DNA from: Bacteroidia bacterium
GTDB taxonomy: Bacteria; Bacteroidota; Bacteroidia; Bacteroidales; P3
NCBI GenBank assembly: GCA_025999775.1
Contig: BNXT01000069.1
Coordinates: 1 to 7,170, forward strand
DNA: 7,170 nt
Direction: 5' to 3'
In this document: positions 5,301-7,170 of the stretch, in pieces
How the letters are laid out: each line of letters opens with the position of its first letter
Position numbering within the stretch: the stretch's first letter is position 1
Notes under the pieces: generated by a model
The model's input: only the letters and a program-made list of their open reading frames with translations
What the model was told of the DNA's origin: nothing
Database searches by the model: none
Translations under genes and position numbers: made by a program

Positions 5301-7170
5301 CCCTGAGCATCGGTTATCACAAGGGTATAGGTTCCCGCATTGACGATGATGGTATCCGTTTGTTTACCATTATTCCATTGGTACGAGTATGGAAAGGTAC
5401 CGCCGCTGACGATACTACGAATAATGCCGTCGGATGCTTGCCATCCGGTGATGTTGCTTGTTAAAAAATGCAAAGAGAGCTTGTCGGGTTGTGTTACAAC
5501 AAAGGAGTCGAGACTTCGTATGCCGCGTGCATCCTCCACTTCAAGGTGATAAACACCGGGTTCTAAATGGTCGTAGATAGTATTTCCGACAAAGCCATTC
5601 CATCGGTAAAGGTAGGGTGCAACGCCACCTGATACAACAGCCTCAAGAACGGCATCATTACTTTTAAAACAATGGATTGGTTGAGATAGAACAATGGATG
5701 CTTTTAGGTGATCAATATGTTCTAATGAAAGGGTATCAAATTGTTTGCATTGATGTGCATCCGCTACTTCTATAGCATAGACACCGCCTTGTTGTTTACG
5801 CAATGTATCCGAACAAATGCCGCCATTGGATTTGAATACGTAGGGTTGTGTGCCACCGGTTGCGTGCAGTGCAAAGATGCCATCTGGAACGTAGTTTGAT
5901 TGATTGTAGATAGCGCCAATATAGGAGGGTTGTGTAACGATATGCGAAACTAATTGTAACGGAGCAGGACGATCCATTACAATGGTATCGCTAATGGTAC
6001 AACCCTGATTATCCGTTGCTGTGAGAATGTATTGACCATCCATGACCTTATCCAATTGTGGAGAGGTAGCATTGTTATTCCATAAAAAAGTGTAATCACC
6101 GGATCCTCCGTTAATCTCTGCACGCAGCATGGCAGTTGTATCTTCAAAACACAGGGCTTTTTGAGCAAGGATATTCAATTTTAGGGGCGATGGTTCTGTG
6201 ACGGTAAACGAGGACAGCGAAACCACATTGAGATTATCGGTAACAGCGACGGTATAAATACCTGCTGGTAGCGGGTTTGTCGTTACGGTCATATCGCCGT
6301 TCGACCATTGATAGCGGTAAGGTGGCGTGCCACCTTGTGCATGCGCTTGTAGAATAGCGGAGGTATCGCCATAACAGCGGATAAACTGTGATTGTGTGAT
6401 GTGAGATTGCAAAGGCGCTGTGTAGGGCACATAAAAATCGCTATGTAACTGACACCCATTGTTGTCGGTTACGGTAACGCTGTAGCGTCCGGAATCCAAG
6501 TCATAAATAGTATCGGTGGTGTGCATGGATGACCATTGGTATGAATAGGGTGCAACGCCTCCGGTTACCAATACGCCTAAAGCGGCATCCCTGGGACGTT
6601 GTTCTAATTGTCCGAAGATAGAGCCTTTATAGGATAAAGTCTTGAAATAGGTTCCAAGTATAGAAAATGTATTGCTGTCGGTGAGTTTGACGGAATCAGA
6701 GATCGTACAATTGTTAGCATCCATGACTGTAAGACGGTACTTATCAGGTGTGGCATTGAGTATTTGTTGTGCCGTACTGCCGTTGCTCCAAAGGAAAGCA
6801 TAATTACCGGTACCACCGCTGACTGTGGCTTGTAAAGAGGCGGTCTTACCACCAAAGCACAACGCTTCCTGGACGAGGATATTCAACGCTAAATCGGATG
6901 GTTCGACGATAGTATAGTGTGCTGATGTAACAATATTCATAGCATCGGTAATTGTAACAGAATAGGATCCGGCGGGTAATGCTGTGGTTTGTTGCAAAAT
7001 ATCACCGTTTGACCAACGATAGCGATAGGGTGGCGTGCCACCTTGTGCATGCGCTTGTAGAATAGCGGAGGTATCGCCATAACAGCGGATAAACTGTGAT
7101 TGTGTGATGTGAGATTGCAAAGGCGCTGTGTAGGGCACATAAAAATCGCTATGTAACTGACACCCATTGT
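2357..7170 (-). CDS. Giant SprB-repeat surface protein with T9SS sorting domain, 5' end outside the window
   Basis: At least 1603 codons are visible. Residue numbers count from the GTG at 7136-7138, which is only an in-frame codon: the frame stays open to the window edge and the residues before it (NGCQLHSDFY) repeat those before V237 exactly. Seventeen SprB-type modules occupy residues up to about 1335, recognised by the core GG..PY.Y.W, the later G.Y...VTD and spacings of 74-87 residues. They are followed by a degenerate Ig-like module (about 1336-1410), a PKD-like domain (about 1411-1494) and a T9SS type A sorting domain (about 1505-1593). In this family such proteins are secreted by T9SS and act as cell-surface adhesins; SprB of Flavobacterium johnsoniae drives gliding. 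Adhesion is the likely role here, but gliding cannot be claimed. A signal peptide is expected at the missing N-terminus. The barrel gene follows after 17 bp. No frameshift or internal stop is seen. Confidence 0.93.
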   Translation of the reverse strand, partial: NGCQLHSDFYVPYTAPLQSHITQSQFIRCYGDTSAILQAHAQGGTPPYRYRWSNGDILQQTTALPAGSYSVTITDAMNIVTSAHYTIVEPSDLALNILVQEALCFGGKTASLQATVSGGTGNYAFLWSNGSTAQQILNATPDKYRLTVMDANNCTISDSVKLTDSNTFSILGTYFKTLSYKGSIFGQLEQRPRDAALGVLVTGGVAPYSYQWSSMHTTDTIYDLDSGRYSVTVTDNNGCQLHSDFYVPYTAPLQSHITQSQFIRCYGDTSAILQAHAQGGTPPYRYQWSNGDMTVTTNPLPAGIYTVAVTDNLNVVSLSSFTVTEPSPLKLNILAQKALCFEDTTAMLRAEINGGSGDYTFLWNNNATSPQLDKVMDGQYILTATDNQGCTISDTIVMDRPAPLQLVSHIVTQPSYIGAIYNQSNYVPDGIFALHATGGTQPYVFKSNGGICSDTLRKQQGGVYAIEVADAHQCKQFDTLSLEHIDHLKASIVLSQPIHCFKSNDAVLEAVVSGGVAPYLYRWNGFVGNTIYDHLEPGVYHLEVEDARGIRSLDSFVVTQPDKLSLHFLTSNITGWQASDGIIRSIVSGGTFPYSYQWNNGKQTDTIIVNAGTYTLVITDAQGCIIRDSVALQCPDSLVVTGISNDCMYQGAMRGIVPISQDNGRIEVLVRGGVIPYHYQWFYKASSQDNLQSYPKETPVLTDLAAGYYQLIVTDRNGYTAVAEFVINHPAPLVAKIDILDSIYCHNGTNGALYMNISGGTPPYRIHWNTGNDSALLNGLSYGIYNALVTDSLGVISFDELLITQPQPLNVVFKIDSLIHSDSCNGAIRATISGGHPPYNAVWTMDTNVYHGTTITNLTSGIYTLTVTDSKGCTLTDYAILNKPDKFVVNATVKPVSYSGSVQGQSILSPPDGSITLHITGGFEPYHCRWLHGDTAQHLTGLTSGNYAVEITDSKGNTEYGSYFVKSTPSLLMTVHQTAFIQCYGDSTARLETTVSGGTPPYRYLWNTGDTTALIANLKATEEYTLVVTDSLDISAHYIIHVHEPEPLSIQHVIKHPQCPSPNNGSATLHIKGGTAPYHYVWNTTDQTSFITDVSDGIYTVIVEDNNHCQIYDTLILQSTMVAHLSQSNPILCYGDSTAVLQVNLCGGKSPYRYLWSTGDTSALVQHLTAATYHCRIEDAMGTLIFDTITVSQPNPLQLHVESTQPSCDEASDGLIATSTTGGIQPYSYLWSNGYRDNTIHHITKGIYSVVIKDYHACEYQQSVVLSAPDPLLVSLTAQPPSCYDYTNGIITAQVSGGTPDYTYFWSDDTTHNATLYNIGRGTHSLNVTDSKNCTKSARIFVDHPDAIKFELQREHILCSGQQATVSASVDSLQYLWFAPNGNLSMGQTVQLVDNGLHTVVGYTVSGCFGSDSVLIIRRPDTIEAVFWTSTEAYTGTTYIVANISKYRMDSVIWSMTDDAQILYQDPEYLHLWFTDTGRYDIGLTTFVNGCRSSILRSIQVVDLLDGALSTQAEYNNEIEQLIVSPNPASTHLNWQCMPTQNMTIFWQLLQLHDGKIVRHGQHPATARHLMSETVDVSRIQPGSYLFRVFSNKEDHSLVIIIQ
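2360..2626 (-). other. T9SS type A C-terminal sorting domain (domain of the repeat protein)
   Basis: Residues about 1505-1593 carry the usual landmarks of the Por secretion-tail family: SPNPAS (1515-1520) after a short linker, HDGKIVRHG (1543-1551) as the GK turn, and DVSRIQPGSYLFRVF (1566-1580) as the L..G.Y...V strand, with a final hydrophobic strand to the terminus. This domain directs a periplasmic protein through the T9SS translocon, after which it is usually cleaved and the protein attached to the surface. The domain is complete. It implies that the genome encodes a T9SS elsewhere. Confidence 0.9.
2657..2908 (-). other. PKD-like domain of the repeat protein
   Basis: Residues about 1411-1494 differ from the SprB modules. 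They have the PKD-type layout: an early strand pair (TYIVANIS, 1428-1435), a W-containing strand (SVIWSMTDDA, 1441-1450), then FTDTGRYDIGLTTFVNGC (1464-1481) and a final strand IQVVD. The phrase 'DTGRYDIGLTTF' corresponds to the PKD 'G.Y.V.L....' strand. Such a domain between the last repeat and the sorting domain is common in SprB-like proteins, as recalled from the family, and probably acts as a rigid spacer. Confidence 0.65.
2909..3133 (-). other. Degenerate Ig-like / SprB-derived module
   Basis: Residues about 1336-1410 keep the outer frame of a B-class module: a starting strand with ILCSG (1347-1351), a central QYLW (1364-1367), and SGCFGSDSV (1396-1404) with the second cysteine. The two cysteines are 49 residues apart, as in the B modules. 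The GG..PY core is missing and VSASVDSLQYLWFA stands in its place. It may be an eroded SprB repeat or an unrelated Ig-like fold acting as the end cap of the array. Confidence 0.55.
3134..4261 (-). repeat. Distal SprB modules 13-17, order A-B-A-B-B
   Basis: Five modules cover residues about 960-1335, with GG cores at 987, 1063, 1137, 1212 and 1287 (spacing 74-76). Modules 13 and 15 are A-class (CYGDSTA at 973-979 and 1123-1129, later PYRYLW). Modules 14, 16 and 17 are B-class, with two cysteines 50-51 residues apart. The longer C-class module found in the rest of the array is missing here, so the three-module period ends at module 12. Confidence 0.8.
4262..4978 (-). repeat. SprB super-repeat unit IV (modules A10-B11-C12)
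   Basis: This unit covers residues about 721-959, 239 residues in all. GG cores are at 749 (GGTPPYRIHW), 824 (GGHPPYNAVW) and 911 (GGFEPYHCRW). B11 has the paired cysteines (814, 863). C12 has the C-class N-terminal extension (SYSGSVQGQ at 887-895, then PPDG) but has lost the cysteine after VTD: N947 is at that site, and an unusual cysteine (918) sits inside the core. Confidence 0.8.
4979..5713 (-). repeat. SprB super-repeat unit III (modules A7-B8-C9)
   Basis: This unit covers residues about 476-720, the longest of the units at 245 residues. GG cores are at 504 (GGVAPYLYRW), 579 (GGTFPYSYQW) and 662 (GGVIPYHYQW). B8 lacks the first B-class cysteine. C9 keeps the C-class pattern MYQGAMRG (638-645) and has extra residues after its Trp (about 672-690), which explain the greater length. 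Its post-VTD cysteine is replaced by Y709. Confidence 0.8.
5714..6418 (-). repeat. SprB super-repeat unit II (modules A4-B5-C6)
   Basis: This unit covers residues about 241-475, 235 in all. GG cores are at 269 (GGTPPYRYQW), 344 (GGSGDYTFLW) and 428 (GGTQPYVFKS). B5 has cysteines 330 and 380, 50 apart. C6 carries the C-class pattern SYIGAIYNQ (405-413) and lacks the core tryptophan, with S437 at that site. The start of A4 is part of the near-identical DNA repeat shared with unit I. Confidence 0.85.
6303..6462 (-). repeat. Near-identical 160-bp direct repeat, copy 2
   Basis: This block matches 7011-7170 at 156 of 160 positions by direct reading, with no gap and a fixed offset of 708 bp. The part 6321-6462 (142 bp) is identical to 7029-7170. 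It encodes the end of C3 and the first half of A4. The two flanks differ much more, so this is a recent local duplication or conversion between modules. Confidence 0.95.
6419..7126 (-). repeat. SprB super-repeat unit I (modules A1-B2-C3)
   Basis: This unit covers residues about 5-240, exactly 236 codons (708 bp). GG cores are at 33 (GGTPPYRYRW), 108 (GGTGNYAFLW) and 193 (GGVAPYSYQW). B2 has cysteines 94 and 144. C3 has the extended C-class start SYKGSIFGQ (169-177). The bases beyond 7126 encode the tail of a preceding C-class module, so at least one more unit lies upstream. Confidence 0.85.
7011..7170 (-). repeat. Near-identical 160-bp direct repeat, copy 1, cut by the window edge
   Basis: This is the partner of the block at 6303-6462. 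The four mismatches are at 7016, 7017, 7025 and 7028; everything from 7029 to 7170 is identical. It encodes the tail of an upstream C-class module (NGCQLHSDFY) and the first half of A1. Identity is still perfect at the window edge, so its true length is unknown and exceeds 142 bp if the match goes on. Confidence 0.95.

Noticed and set aside
7136..7138. GTG as the start codon of the repeat protein
   Set aside because: The frame is open to the window edge and the upstream codons encode the tail of another repeat module identical to one inside the gene.
3134..7170. CRISPR array or non-coding satellite as explanation of the repeats
   Set aside because: Period, sequence divergence and frame conservation follow protein modules of 74-87 residues; there are no short identical repeats with unique spacers.
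2357..7170. Naming the large gene sprB and claiming gliding motility
   Set aside because: SprB repeats plus a T9SS tail occur in many non-motile surface proteins, and no gliding genes are visible in the window.

Overview
The window reads as a piece of a Bacteroidota chromosome. Three things point there: SprB-type repeats in a very large surface protein, a type IX secretion system (T9SS) C-terminal sorting domain on that protein, and a perfect Bacteroidota-style -7 promoter element (TAnnTTTG) ahead of the first gene. No mobile element, RNA gene or CRISPR array was seen, and species cannot be told from this window.

Layout. Positions 1-70 are a short upstream region with a candidate promoter. 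Positions 71-721 (+) encode protein-L-isoaspartate O-methyltransferase (pcm), a cytoplasmic protein-repair enzyme. After a 25-bp convergent gap, two genes run on the minus strand and look like one transcription unit. The promoter-proximal gene (2357 to beyond 7170) is the 3' part of a giant secreted repeat protein. Only 17 bp downstream of its stop lies a 530-residue signal-peptide-bearing protein, probably an outer-membrane beta-barrel (747-2339).

The repeat protein is the main object of interest. Its visible part has 17 SprB-type modules, then a degenerate Ig-like module, a PKD-like domain and a T9SS sorting domain. The modules are not a simple tandem series: for most of the visible length they follow a three-module super-repeat (A-B-C, about 236-245 residues), with class-specific lengths and cysteine positions. 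Toward the C-terminus the order breaks down to A-B-A-B-B. The first two visible A modules, with the end of the module before each, share an exact 142-bp block 708 bp apart, and this runs to the window edge, so the gene and probably the recent duplication continue outside.

A reasonable working model is that the repeat protein is exported across the outer membrane by T9SS and displayed as a long adhesin-like fibre, while the adjacent barrel sits in the outer membrane and may help to anchor, display or export it. The export signal and repeat family are read from the sequence; the partnership is inferred from gene order alone. pcm appears functionally unrelated.
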